Positions 10,345 through 20,375 of a stretch of DNA of 64,000 nt are shown in pieces. The stretch covers positions 109,752 to 173,751 of the forward strand of contig ML991835.1 in NCBI GenBank assembly GCA_010094025.1, written 5' to 3'. The position numbers and the translations under genes were made by a program. The first letter of the stretch is position 1. The number at the start of each line of letters is the position of its first letter. This stretch comes from Viridothelium virens. Its lineage: Eukaryota; Ascomycota; Dothideomycetes; Trypetheliales; Trypetheliaceae. The notes under the pieces were generated by a model. It worked only from the letters and a program-made list of their open reading frames with translations, did no database searches and was not told the DNA's origin.

Positions 10345-12081
10345 ATGTCTCTCTCGCCCGGTAAAGAACAATCTCTATCAGAGCCGACGTACACTGCTAC
10401 TCATCTACCCGTAACAATAGATCAGCCAAGGCAAATAAACGTTAGGACCAAGGATTTCCCTGATGAGAAAGGGGAAAGAAACGCTGCAAGTCCCGAATCA
10501 TTGTTGAGCTCCGAACAGATGGACAGCCGAGCTACGCAGCCTGAGCTACACCCCGCGATCATAGTCTGGTGGAATGCGCCAGAGGATGAGGATCCCGAAA
10601 ATCCTATGACTTGGTCAGCGAGGAAAAAATGGGCCAATATTTTGAGTGTCTCCATGATCAGTTTTCTGGTGTAAGCGAGAGAGTCATCCAACTCACAATA
10701 CGATTCATATCTACAGCACCTAACCTCATCAGGTCGCTTGTTTCATCAATGCTTGCACCAGCTGTTCCGCTGATAATGGACGATTTTCACACCAGCTCAA
10801 GGACGTTTGCGACATTTGTTGTATCTATCTTCGTATTGGGCTTCGCCTGTGGACCTTTGCTGCTTGCTCCATTGAGCGAGTTATACGGTCGTGTCATCAT
10901 CTACAACGTGACGAACGTACTTTTCGTGAGCTCCAATATTCTGTGTGCCGTTTCACGAAATGAAGCAATGCTCCTAGGTTTTCGATTTCTATCGGGTTTC
11001 GCAGGTGTAGCGACGATAACGATAGGCTCGGGAACCATTGCAGATATTATGCCACGAGAGAAGAGAGGTAGGGCTGTGTCAATTTGGGCTGTAGGTACTG
11101 TCGTTGGTCCAATGGTCGGTCCCATCATTGGCGGTTATGTGACGGCGGGTCTTGGCTGGAGATGGCTGTTCTGGTCCATCTCGATCGCAGTGAGTTCCAA
11201 TTAGGATGCTTCTCTAAGAGCATGATGGTATATGCTAAGCCGGTCAGATTGCAATTGTCACAATCATTGCTTTCGGTGTTCTGAGAGAAACATACGCTCC
11301 GGTGCTGATGGAAAAAAAGGCCGATCGACTCAGGAGAGAAACCGGAAATCCCAATTATCGATCCAGGCTCGCTTCTGGTGTCAGTACCAAGAACCTCTTC
11401 ATACGAAGTATCGTGCGACCTCTCAAAATGCTATTCTTCTGTCCGATTGTCACCTTTATGTGCGTTTATATCGCCATTCTTTATGGTATCATCTACCTCT
11501 TCTTTGCGACCTTTCCGATAGTTTTCAAAGAAGTTTACGGATTTTCGACATCTGCCTCTGGCCTCGTTTTTATTGCTTGTGGCATCGGTACCTTATCAGG
11601 ACTTATCTACCTTGGATATTTCAGTGACAGAAGTCTCAAAAAGCGCGCAAGTTTTGGAGTGACTATCACGCCCGAGGATCGTCTTCATTTTCTAATCACG
11701 ATACCTGGAGCCCTAACCTTTCCAATCGGTATATTTCTCTATGGGTGGGGTGTGGAAGAGCACATTCACTGGATTGTTCCTCAGATTGGGACAGCTCTTA
11801 CGGGATTCGGATACATCTTGATCTTTACAGCTATCCAGACCTATCTAATTGATGCATTTGAGGTATACTCTGCTAGCGTTATCGGTGCTAATGCTGTTCT
11901 TAGGGGTGTTGGTGGGGCGTTTCTACCTCTTAGTGGCCTTGAACTATACAGTGCGCTAGGGTGGGGCTGGGGAAATTCCTTGTTGGCTTTTGTTGCGCTT
12001 TCATTTGCTCCTTTGCCTTTGATTTTACGTATACACGGTGCAAAGGTCCGTAAATCACAATTTGCCCAGGTTAAATTCTGA
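10345..12081 (+). CDS. MFS multidrug-type exporter (DHA1 family)
   Basis: Plasma-membrane drug/proton antiporter family. Exons: 10345-10670, 10733-11189, 11248-12081; 538 residues; introns of 62 and 58 nt. The cytosolic N-terminus ends in the conserved PEDEDPENPMTWSARKKW. TM1 crosses the first splice (ISFLVSLVSSMLAPAVPLIM). The motif LGFACGPLLLAPLSELYGR (TM2 and the following loop), the R-F-L-S-G-F segment in TM4 and VGPMVGPIIGGYV (motif C of antiporters, TM5) are all present, and a second six-helix half follows. It most likely exports the cluster product or gives self-protection. ATG 10345 is the first ATG in frame. It converges with the opine-dehydrogenase-like gene, leaving 187 bp. Confidence 0.9.
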
Positions 12082-12268
12082 TAGATCGAGTACACTTCAT
12101 CTCCCCAAGACCATGACCAACGAATTGGAAAATCGCTGGGCTCCTGAACGCCGCTCCAGTGGCAATATCTTGCAAAGAATCTGAAAGACAAGGAGCTCCT
12201 TTTCTGGCACATAATTGGGCACCCACATCGTGTGGATAGCACTACCTCAGTTGCTGGATCACATCAGA

Positions 12269-13351
12269 CTAGTGACCGTTCTGCCTCGTTGAGGGACCGA
12301 ATCTTTGAATGAGCTCGTTTCGGGAGACGTCCTGCAGATGGAGCTTATAAAGATCTCTCCCAATTTTGAAATAGTTGACACCAGTAGCCATTTCGACGAG
12401 CACGACGATGGCTCTGATAGGGGAAGCGTCTATTCCAAGCTTTTCAGCCAGACTGTGCCAAGATATCAGTAGGTCAGAAACATCCTCCGAGATGTTCCGG
12501 TTTTCAAGATCTGACGGGGCTTTCAATTTGTTATGCGGTCCCGAGTTTTGAGCCAAGTCAATAAGGTCGGTGAAACTCTGATCATAGCACTCATTCGATA
12601 TCTCTACGGCACTCTTCATACGGAATCCGAATGCTTCGCCTACTTCCATACGCACGCGGTCGACAGCAAGCATAGCGTTAGCGACGGAGCGAGTCAGGCC
12701 GTCTCGATAAAGAAGAAAGTTTCCGTCTGTATTTTCAATGCGGCCAGCGTTCATTAACATCATTAACGGATGGAAGACCCCATTGACATTCAATAAGCAG
12801 ACTTCGACGACATTGCTACACCATTTAAGCTCTAAAGGGAATATGCGCTTCATAGTTTCCTGGATCTCTAGGCCTGGATCCTTCTGGAGTGCCGCGATGA
12901 AGACAAGATGCTTCTTGCCCAAAACGACCAGTCGCTCTTCATCCATCCTACACGAATATGGTGATAGATTGGTTTCGACGATACATCCAACCTCCATTTC
13001 TGCAACAAGCCCGAATAAATTTCCCGGTACTGCCACGATCGTATGTTGATGCAGAGAGAATTTTTTCAACTCTTGCAGCACCGTCTCCTGTCCGGTAGAT
13101 GGGACTGTAAGGATGATGAGGTTTGAGAATCCGATCACATCCCTCATATTAGAAGTGATTCGCAGCACTGTAGATCCCTCCAATTTGCCGCGAACTGTCA
13201 GTAGACCTTTGTCTTGGACGTCGTTGACATGCCGTAGGTGGCTCGGATGTGAATAGACTAGCACATTTGTACCGCGCTTCTCCAGATCAATCGCGAGGGC
13301 AAATCCGGCTGGCCCGGCGCCAACAAGAGACACTCTATGCTGCATTTTCAT
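12269..13351 (-). CDS. Octopine/nopaline dehydrogenase-family NAD(P) oxidoreductase
   Basis: Single exon, 360 residues. The N-terminal Rossmann fold starts with VSLVGAGPAGFALA (GAGPAG at 11-16). The signature ETNLSPYSCR at 126-135 matches the ETN-LPY-CR block of opine dehydrogenases. NVNGVFHPLMMLMNAGRIE (188-206) is the hallmark of the C-terminal domain, with His194 as the presumed catalytic histidine. Known members join an amino acid to a 2-oxo acid by reductive amination; fungal members are mostly uncharacterised, so the substrate is unknown. Bacterial opine dehydrogenases of this superfamily finish metallophores such as staphylopine. Here the gene lies between an exporter and an acyltransferase and 2.6 kb from a copper transporter. 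Family assignment is firm; the metallophore idea is inference. Confidence 0.88.
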   Translation of the reverse strand: MKMQHRVSLVGAGPAGFALAIDLEKRGTNVLVYSHPSHLRHVNDVQDKGLLTVRGKLEGSTVLRITSNMRDVIGFSNLIILTVPSTGQETVLQELKKFSLHQHTIVAVPGNLFGLVAEMEVGCIVETNLSPYSCRMDEERLVVLGKKHLVFIAALQKDPGLEIQETMKRIFPLELKWCSNVVEVCLLNVNGVFHPLMMLMNAGRIENTDGNFLLYRDGLTRSVANAMLAVDRVRMEVGEAFGFRMKSAVEISNECYDQSFTDLIDLAQNSGPHNKLKAPSDLENRNISEDVSDLLISWHSLAEKLGIDASPIRAIVVLVEMATGVNYFKIGRDLYKLHLQDVSRNELIQRFGPSTRQNGH

Positions 13352-14164
13352 CGCTCTGTATCTGTGCTAATGCAGTGATAGCCGCGGCTGTATGTAGGCG
13401 AAACAGACGATTTGAGTTCAATCAGATGCTTTGCTCCAGAGATCGACCACTTTCGAAATAAACCAATGTCCCAGTTATGATCAACCTCAGGCTGCGGTAA
13501 CTGAGCTCATAGTATCGGAATGGGAAGATTCTCTGACAGTTGAATTTGATTTCAATTGGATAACATAAGCTTCGAGATATGGCAGCACTTTGAAGACTGC
13601 CACAGTCGAGCTCCGCTCTAGTCTTTGCACACAAATCGGTAGACTAAATAGCGCACTTACTCGCGATAACCCACTCATCAAAAGAAGCTCTGTGTGGTAC
13701 GCTGAATAGTCTTGAGCGCGTAGTGAAAATTGTATCTGATCAGCTGTAGATCCTGCCTCGCAGCTTATTTGCCCCTGCAGTCCCGTGTGGCGTCGATCTG
13801 CATGTGAGCAAGTTTCATTCTAATAGCGCAATTTTATCACCGCAATTCCCTCTAGCTTCTTTTTTGAGAAACTTTCAATATTCATGCACATGCATGCGGA
13901 CCCGGAAGTCCGGCCTCGACACGGCTGTCTCCAAGTAAAACAAATTACTCTACCGCGCGAGAGTTCTGAGCCAAGGTTCAGGTCTAAGTGACCGCATCTT
14001 CGGCATAACGCCAGATTCGCTGCGAATTCCTTTTGATGGTCTCTAAGAATTAAGGCATACAAATCCATTGGGCTGCCGGTTCTCGTGCAAGCTCTGACCA
14101 AAAGCTCAATGTCATTCTCTCAGCCAACTTCCATCTTATCATCACTGCTGCATAACCACCAGAT
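13352..14164. promoter_or_regulatory. Divergent promoter of the opine-dehydrogenase-like gene and the acyltransferase
   Basis: 813 bp. Contains ACTTGCTCA on the minus strand at 13805-13813, the core of the 11-mer found at 16871 and 20035. No coding signal of note. Confidence 0.4.
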
Positions 14165-15559
14165 ATGCTGGGTCCAGCCAATACAGAAAACACAGATGTC
14201 TGTCTAGACATTTTTGGGCAGCAACCAAGACTCAGTATACATACTCAGATATGTCTCTGCTTTCCAATACCCGACGATTTCACAGAGTCTAGACTTTTCA
14301 GTATCTTGACTCACGGCCTTGAACGCTTGACGGCTAGCTTCCCATGGGTAGGGGGAGAGGTTGTTGGTGAAAGCTTAAGTAATGGAGTCACTGGCGTCTT
14401 CAAGATCAAGACATCAAAAACCATTCCAAAATTTGTGATCAAGGACCTCAGGAACGGCCCTTCAGCTCCGACGAGGGAGAGTCTCAAGCAGGCTGACTTC
14501 CCAATGGGTATGTTGGACGAAACCATCTTTGCACCTCGGGGTACCTTTCCTGAAGCTGAGCGTGCGGGGGAATCGTCGCCAGTGTTCCTTCTACAGGCAA
14601 ATTTAATCGTCGGAGGTTTGGTGCTCACATTTCTGGGCCAGCATCAAACAATGGACATCACAGGGCAGGGGCAGGTTATGTATCTCTTGTCAAAGGCTTG
14701 TCATGATGAACCGTTCACAAGCGATGAGCTCTCTTCTGGCAATCTCGAGCGACAAAGCCTTATTCCTTTGATTAAGGACTACAAGCCAGGTCCCGAGCTT
14801 GCGACACATCTTGTCAAGCCAGTTCCATCCATCAATGGCACTACCAAAGGCATCCGGAGTCCTACGGCACCACCGCCACGGTGTGTTTGGGCAAGTTTTG
14901 TTGTATCTTCTGCATCGCTCGCAGCTCTGAAATCAATTGCTCTCAAGACCATCTCATCCGATGCTGCGTACGTCTCTACTGATGATACTCTGAGCGCGTT
15001 TGTCTGGCAGAGCATTATGCGTGTACGCCTCGCCCGCTTGCTACCCACCACAAAAGTGACATTTGCCCGTGCTGTTGATGTGCGCGGCTTTTTGAACATA
15101 CCGCCGTCATATCCAGGCATCGTGCAGAATATGACATATACAGCGTACCAACTACAAAAGCTCGTCACATTGTCGCTAGGTGAAATAGCATCCGCGCTTC
15201 GCGTTGCTTTAAATCCCGAGACCACAAATCTTCCTTTCCATACGCGCGCCTTGGTGACACACCTGCAGAGTCAGGCCAACAAATCGAAGGTCTCTCCAAC
15301 TGCTTTGCTCGATTTATCGGTGGATGTAGCGCTCAGCTCGTGGGCCAGGACTGATTGCTATGGCTTGGACTTCAATCTGGGACTAGGCTTGCCAGAGGCA
15401 GTGCGACGGCCGCGATTTGCATTGCTCGAAGGTTTTGTATATTTCATGCCACGAAGGCGTGACGGGGAGATTGCGGTGGCAATGTGCCTCCAAGAGGAAG
15501 ATATGGAAAGATTGAAGGTGGATGAGCAATTCACGCAGTTTGCGAGATACAATGGATGA
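14165..15559 (+). CDS. BAHD-type acyltransferase, trichothecene 3-O-acetyltransferase-like
   Basis: Single exon, 464 residues. Transfers an acyl group from acyl-CoA to a hydroxyl or amine of a small molecule; cytosolic. The catalytic HXXXD motif is HQTMD at 160-164 (LGQHQTMDITG). The structural DFGWG-like motif near the C-terminus is seen as LDFNLGLG. The segment DTLSAFVWQSIMRVRLAR followed by a VDVRGFL strand is typical of the family's second domain, and the length fits Tri101-like enzymes. It lies at the right end of the putative cluster, divergent from the opine-dehydrogenase-like gene. The substrate is unknown. Acylation could finish or mask a cluster product. Confidence 0.88.
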   Translation: MLGPANTENTDVCLDIFGQQPRLSIHTQICLCFPIPDDFTESRLFSILTHGLERLTASFPWVGGEVVGESLSNGVTGVFKIKTSKTIPKFVIKDLRNGPSAPTRESLKQADFPMGMLDETIFAPRGTFPEAERAGESSPVFLLQANLIVGGLVLTFLGQHQTMDITGQGQVMYLLSKACHDEPFTSDELSSGNLERQSLIPLIKDYKPGPELATHLVKPVPSINGTTKGIRSPTAPPPRCVWASFVVSSASLAALKSIALKTISSDAAYVSTDDTLSAFVWQSIMRVRLARLLPTTKVTFARAVDVRGFLNIPPSYPGIVQNMTYTAYQLQKLVTLSLGEIASALRVALNPETTNLPFHTRALVTHLQSQANKSKVSPTALLDLSVDVALSSWARTDCYGLDFNLGLGLPEAVRRPRFALLEGFVYFMPRRRDGEIAVAMCLQEEDMERLKVDEQFTQFARYNG

Positions 15560-15995
15560 TGCTACTTCAGAAATGAAATCCTTTTTGAGGAAACACAGGC
15601 CGATCCACATCAATATGGTTACCAACGCTCAGATTCTGGCGATATATGCTGAGTGCTGCTACGTGCTCGGGCGAAGCTCTCTGCTGGGTTGGAGCAGAAA
15701 AAGTGGATGGTCCATGGTATGGATCTCCTGATTTTTCGATCATGTCTTGCGGAGTGCTCACTTTAGGCTTCCATCATTGCGTTGTAAGTTTTACCAATCT
15801 GGTTGATGGACCGTTTTCTGTAAGATATGCAAGTAGATTCGACAAGAAGGAAGCATAACTCAGAATCGCAACAAGGACAGCTTGTCCGCTAAAATTTTAG
15901 GAGGTCTACCTATATACTGTTATATGTCTCTCTGATATCAATCAAATCTCATACAAGAATGCCACAAATGTTTCCAGACGCATATGGTACACAAC
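15560..15995. other. Short 3'-to-3' intergenic region
   Basis: The acyltransferase and the copper transporter converge here. Nothing else recognised. Confidence 0.45.
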
Positions 15996-16611
15996 TCAGT
16001 GCGCTCCTGAGTGGCCTGTATATCGCCCACAGAGGATGCTTCCTACGAAAACACCACCCAGGATTGATAGGAAGTAGCCGACGTTCATTGTCATTACCGC
16101 GAGCATGCTGCGACAGTATTAACAGACTTCTGGAAACTCGAAACAATCCCTCTTACAGTAGATAGCTCACGCCCGCTATCACAACGTCCATAGCTCCGAG
16201 CATCACCGCTTCACTCGCCCTCCACGGACGAGGCACACCTTCAGCTGCGATTTCATACGGTTGCAATAGGCCTGCGGTCCGCCGCTTCTTAGCTGCAGCT
16301 ATGATCTCGAAGAAGTTGACTCGAATTGCCAGTAAAAGCCGGAAGATGGCGGCAAAAGCTATTAGGAATATGCATGTTCCCGCATACTGTCCTGTTGTGT
16401 TAGGTGTAAAGGCCATCGACCAAAGAGATGTACTCGTAGAGGTGAAAAACACCATCGCCATTGAGTCCATCCCCATAGTCATTGGGTCATCGGATGATGA
16501 TGTCGACATAGGCATGGAGCCATCTGTCGCAGTAGCCATAGACATCGTGTCCGTCATAGTCCCGGACATTGTCATAGACATCGAGCTCATAGACATTGAG
16601 CTCATTGACAT
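15996..16611 (-). CDS. Ctr-family high-affinity copper transporter
   Basis: Plasma-membrane Cu(I) importer. Exons 16611-16157 and 16107-15996 (49-nt intron), 188 residues. The N-terminus has dense methionine motifs (MSMSSMSMSSMSMTM and further Met pairs to about residue 52), the extracellular copper-collecting segment. TM1 follows at about residues 75-97. After a basic loop (AAAKKRRT), TM2 carries MxxxM across the splice (LLMLAVMTM) and TM3 carries GxxxG (GGVFVGS), the signatures of the trimeric Ctr pore. Unlike many Ctr proteins the tail has no Cys-His cluster; it ends GHSGAH. It is divergent to the metalloreductase at 17301, which would supply Cu(I), and upstream of a copper-fist regulator gene. 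Confidence 0.95.
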
Positions 16612-17300
16612 AGTGGCGATTTAAATGTTATGCTGCACGTTGAACGAATCGAGAGATGTTCAGAAATGAATGAAGCTCAGGGCTGTGATAGTGGAATGTG
16701 TGAGTGGCCCGTTTTCAAGAGTTGAAAGCTCAAATGCCTGGAAAGATGGACTAATAGCATCGTGTCTAGACTGTCGATAGCAGTCTTAGCAGGACGATTC
16801 TTAACAGCTCCAGATTCCGACGGCCCGTGTCAAGGCGTGTCGTACAGGGGGGAACGTGCGCAGGATCTATACTTGCTCAAATCTGCTCGAAAGCTCGCCT
16901 CAAGCGCCGATTCGAGACTAGACCTCAGTAAGATGACCTCAATGCGTAAGCCTATTAGCATGGGATCCGTTTTTTTGTTTCTTGGCAACCCTTCCCGCTG
17001 CCGGTTGGCGCGGATTTCGGCAAATTGGTGCGTTCGATTTTCGCCCAGGCGTCCCAGCCAACGGAAATAATGACAAGGGCACTGCGGCAATTTGCGCTCC
17101 GCATTCCAGACGAAGATGCAAGAAGCTATAGGTAGCTCTGCGATTGAGAATAAGTCTTATGGCATAGGCTGGTCGTCGTCTGACTATCCTCATCGTATGC
17201 TCCCTTGCAAAATTTGATCGAAGAGGTGCCTTCACTTTGCACCTTCTTAGGACATCGCACGAAACGAAAAGCCATCGAATTGCTGGAATAATCAATCATC
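16612..17300. promoter_or_regulatory. Shared divergent promoter of copper transporter and metalloreductase
   Basis: 689 bp between two divergent start codons. A cluster of TGCTC half-sites lies at 16871-16895: ACTTGCTCAAA (16871-16881), then TGCTCG at 16884-16889, then AGCTCG. The first is one base from the Mac1 element TTTGCTCA. Tandem elements suit dimeric copper-fist activators. The function is predicted, not shown. Confidence 0.5.
16871..16881 (+). promoter_or_regulatory. ACTTGCTCAAA, copper-element-like site 1
   Basis: The identical 11-mer recurs at 20035-20045 upstream of the copper-fist gene. It lies 260 bp from the transporter start and 420 bp from the metalloreductase start. Confidence 0.4.
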
Positions 17301-19472
17301 ATGGACGGTGCCGCCTGGCTCACTGCACCCGTTCAACTCACTGGGAGTCGTGCATTCACCTGTGATGGGTTTACTACGGACCAATGCGACTACTACATGC
17401 AGCGATGGCATTTCTGGTAAGAAACGTTCTCCCATCAAAAAAGACGACATCAAATGCACCTACGACTTTAATAACCGGGTTTCGATCAGGTACATTGCTG
17501 ATTATGTCTACGCGCTGCCAACGATAGCTTTTTTAATGAGTACCCTTGGTATCTTTATTATTGGCACCTTTGTATCGCAACTGCTGGACCATCGAAGATT
17601 CAGAGGCCCTTCTGTATGGCTGAAGTTGCTCGCCGGGGTTCGATACTTGTCGTATCGGGGCTTCTACATAAAGGCACTTCGATGGAATTCTGCACCACTT
17701 GGGCTTTTGCTGCTGGGAGCTGCAGGGACTGTTTACTTCTTTTGTAAGTAATAAGGCCTACATCAATAGGGATGGATTGACACTGACGTTTTGATTTGGT
17801 AGGTATGGATTTGATTCCTCAACCGTATTACTGGTCGAGTGAGGACTTTGGTAGTTCACCACCACTCGGGACTCGATCGGGGTGGATGGCTTTAGCATGC
17901 ATGCCGTTTGTCTTGTAGGCTATTCACATGGACTGGCAGGCTTTAAAGCACTAACACTCTTCTACAGCGCAACCGCGAGCAAGGCGAATTGGATCACACT
18001 ACTCACAGGAATTTCGCACGAGAGCCTTCAGGTATTCCACCGATGGATATCCTACGCCTTCTTTCTCCTTGCGCTTATGCACACCTTTCCGTTCATCGTT
18101 TATCACATCCGATTTCACGACATGGTCACGGAAGTTACGATGATGAGCACCTTGTTTTATTGGACAGGCATCGTCGCGCTCATTTTTCAGGCATGGCTTA
18201 CCTTTGCATCTCATAGTCTGATTCGGTAGGCATTTAGGGAAGATTGACTTTTACGACGCCATAGCTGATTGGGCACAGAAATCTCGGCTACGAGTTCTTC
18301 AAGGTGACACATCTCTTCGCCGTAGTCATTTTCGTACTGGTCTTTTTCTGGCACTGTGATTACACCCTGACGTCTTGGTATAGAAGCAAAAATCGCCCTT
18401 ACATCTGCGGCTGCGTTGACTTCCCTATAGGCACTATTTTATTGCGACAGCGGCGGTATACGTCCCCTGCCTTGTCTTTCCCTGGCTTAGGACGTGCTTC
18501 GAATACGGCTTCACCCAAAAAGCTTATATCCATGTGGAAGACAATGGCTTCACCCGCATCACGATTCCATCGGTTTCATTCAAGTGGACGCCTGGACAAC
18601 ACTGTTTCCTACGCTTCACAAGCTTTGGCATGCAAGCACTTTCGTCTCACCCGTTCACCATCTGTTCCCTACCTTCGTCGCGGCCAGAGGAGAAGTCTGA
18701 GCTCGTTTTCTATATTCGGCATCAGCGAGGCCTTACTGAGAAGCTATACCACCATGCGTTGAAGCAGCCTGATGCCTCTGTACCTGTTCTTATCGATGGT
18801 CCTTATGGCGGAATCAATATGCAAAGATATACTGAGGCGGCGCGTCTGCTCATTGTTGCAGGTGGCTCTGGCGCCGGTTGGACTCTACCTTTTATCGAGC
18901 TCGCTTTGTTGAAAAGACAGCGCTCTATGCGGCCCGATGAAGAGCAGGGGCGAAGTATTGAGCCTGACGAGAAACATTCAGAGTCAGGACTCATCTCGCT
19001 ACGCGTCGTTCTAGCTACTCGAGATACAAGCAGCCGTATCTGGTTCCTCCGAACCGTAGGCAAGCTCCTATCCAGACATTCAATAACTCATTTTTCATCC
19101 GATATTACTGTGCAGGTGTACTTGACCGGTGAGGCCGATCGAACCGCAGAAGCCTCTAAGAAAGTGGGAGTCGTGACCATTTCAGAGGGCTCTGCTTCGT
19201 CATCAGAAAACATCAACGTCAAGCCAGAGGAGGAAGAGACTACACTGATACCGGGCAAAGAGCTCCATGGTCGACCAGAGCTGCCGCTGATCATCACCGA
19301 AGAGGGGGCTCATATAGCAGAAACAGGCGAATCGCTGAGTGTCTTTGTCTGTGGACCTACTACAATGCAGAATGATGTCCGTAATGCGGTTGCCGGGGAG
19401 AATCTGAAAGTCCTCAAAGGCGCCCGGTCTGGTGGAGTCCATCTGCATTCAGAGCATTTCTCATGGGCATGA
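17301..19472 (+). CDS. Ferric/cupric metalloreductase (Fre family)
   Basis: Plasma-membrane flavocytochrome that moves electrons from cytosolic NADPH through FAD and two hemes to extracellular Fe(III) or Cu(II). Six exons: 17301-17416, 17490-17743, 17803-17914, 17968-18225, 18279-18377, 18431-19472; 626 residues; introns 53-73 nt. The membrane half holds heme-ligand histidines in GISHESLQVFHRW and MHTFPFIVYH. The flavin domain has SHPFTICSLPS, and the NADPH domain has DGPYGG and VFVCGP. The protein ends EGVHLHSEHFSWA-like (HSEHFSWA), a conserved Fre terminus. An acidic low-complexity insert (about residues 540-570) lies between the NADPH motifs. Pairing with the Ctr gene suggests copper or combined copper-iron uptake. 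Confidence 0.95.
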
Positions 19473-20375
19473 AATGATCTTGTAAATACATATGAGAAGA
19501 AGGAACTACGAAGCGTCAGAGTTTACGATAGCGAGGAATGAAACAAATGTATCATGTATCCACGTCCTTGTTAGATGAACATGACCACTTAATGAAAGGG
19601 TTCGATTAATCCTGCTCTGCTATATAAGCAGCTGTGGCATATAGGTCTCACATAGTACAATATAATATTCAGAATATCATAAAGGAAAACTTGAATGTTG
19701 AAAAAATTTGCATTTATGAATCATTCTTAATTACTTTTATCTATATAATTATATTATGTTTTTCTCAGTAGACTAACTTTCTAGAAGCGAATTACCCTAG
19801 AATCTTTTTTGTTTATGTTGTTATTTCAGTGGGCTAGTATTTTGTTATCGCTCACTTTGAACTCCTTACGATTTCAAAGCAGTCTGACTCGGCCGAACCA
19901 CAGATTGACGGCAATACTTCACAAATCCCTTCAAAAAACATTCCGGGAATCAGGTCGGCATGTTTTGTTCTTGCTTAAGCGATTGGGTCAAGGATCAGCA
20001 GAAATATCGTACCACCCACCCCGCTGTTGCATAAACTTGCTCAAAAGCCCGCCATTACGCCCAGCGTGAGACCCGCTTCTGGGCGCTACCGTCGACGCGG
20101 ATCATGCAGCCAGATCTGGACTCCCGGGCTATCCTGTAAAGTGGAAGGTATGAGCAGAGCTCTATCCGTCGCGGCCAGTGGCGAAATGCGTCAGCCGCCT
20201 CGAGTTCGCCATGAATGGCCGAAACGCGTCGAATAGAGTAGCAAAAATTGCAGATGCTTACCCTTGCAATCAATCTGACTAAGGAACTCACGCTCTCATT
20301 TTGCGATCTCCTTTTGTGTCAAATCCGCTCCTTTTTCGAGTGACAGAGTATCTGGTGCGCCTGAAAGTCAAAAAC
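19473..20375. promoter_or_regulatory. AT-rich spacer and promoter of the copper-fist gene
   Basis: The left part (about 19560-19830) is strongly AT-rich, fitting a 3' flank. The right part carries the 11-mer ACTTGCTCAAA at 20035, which suggests autoregulation or co-regulation with the Ctr/Fre pair. Confidence 0.45.
20035..20045 (+). promoter_or_regulatory. ACTTGCTCAAA, copper-element-like site 2
   Basis: Identical to the 11-mer at 16871-16881 and 331 bp before the copper-fist ATG. Confidence 0.4.

Noticed and set aside
16250-16624. Plus-strand frame opposite the copper transporter
   Set aside because: Shadow of the Met-rich coding sequence; composition follows the real gene.
20300-20375. 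Upstream extension of the copper-fist reading frame
   Set aside because: No ATG before 20376, and copper-fist proteins start directly at the fist.
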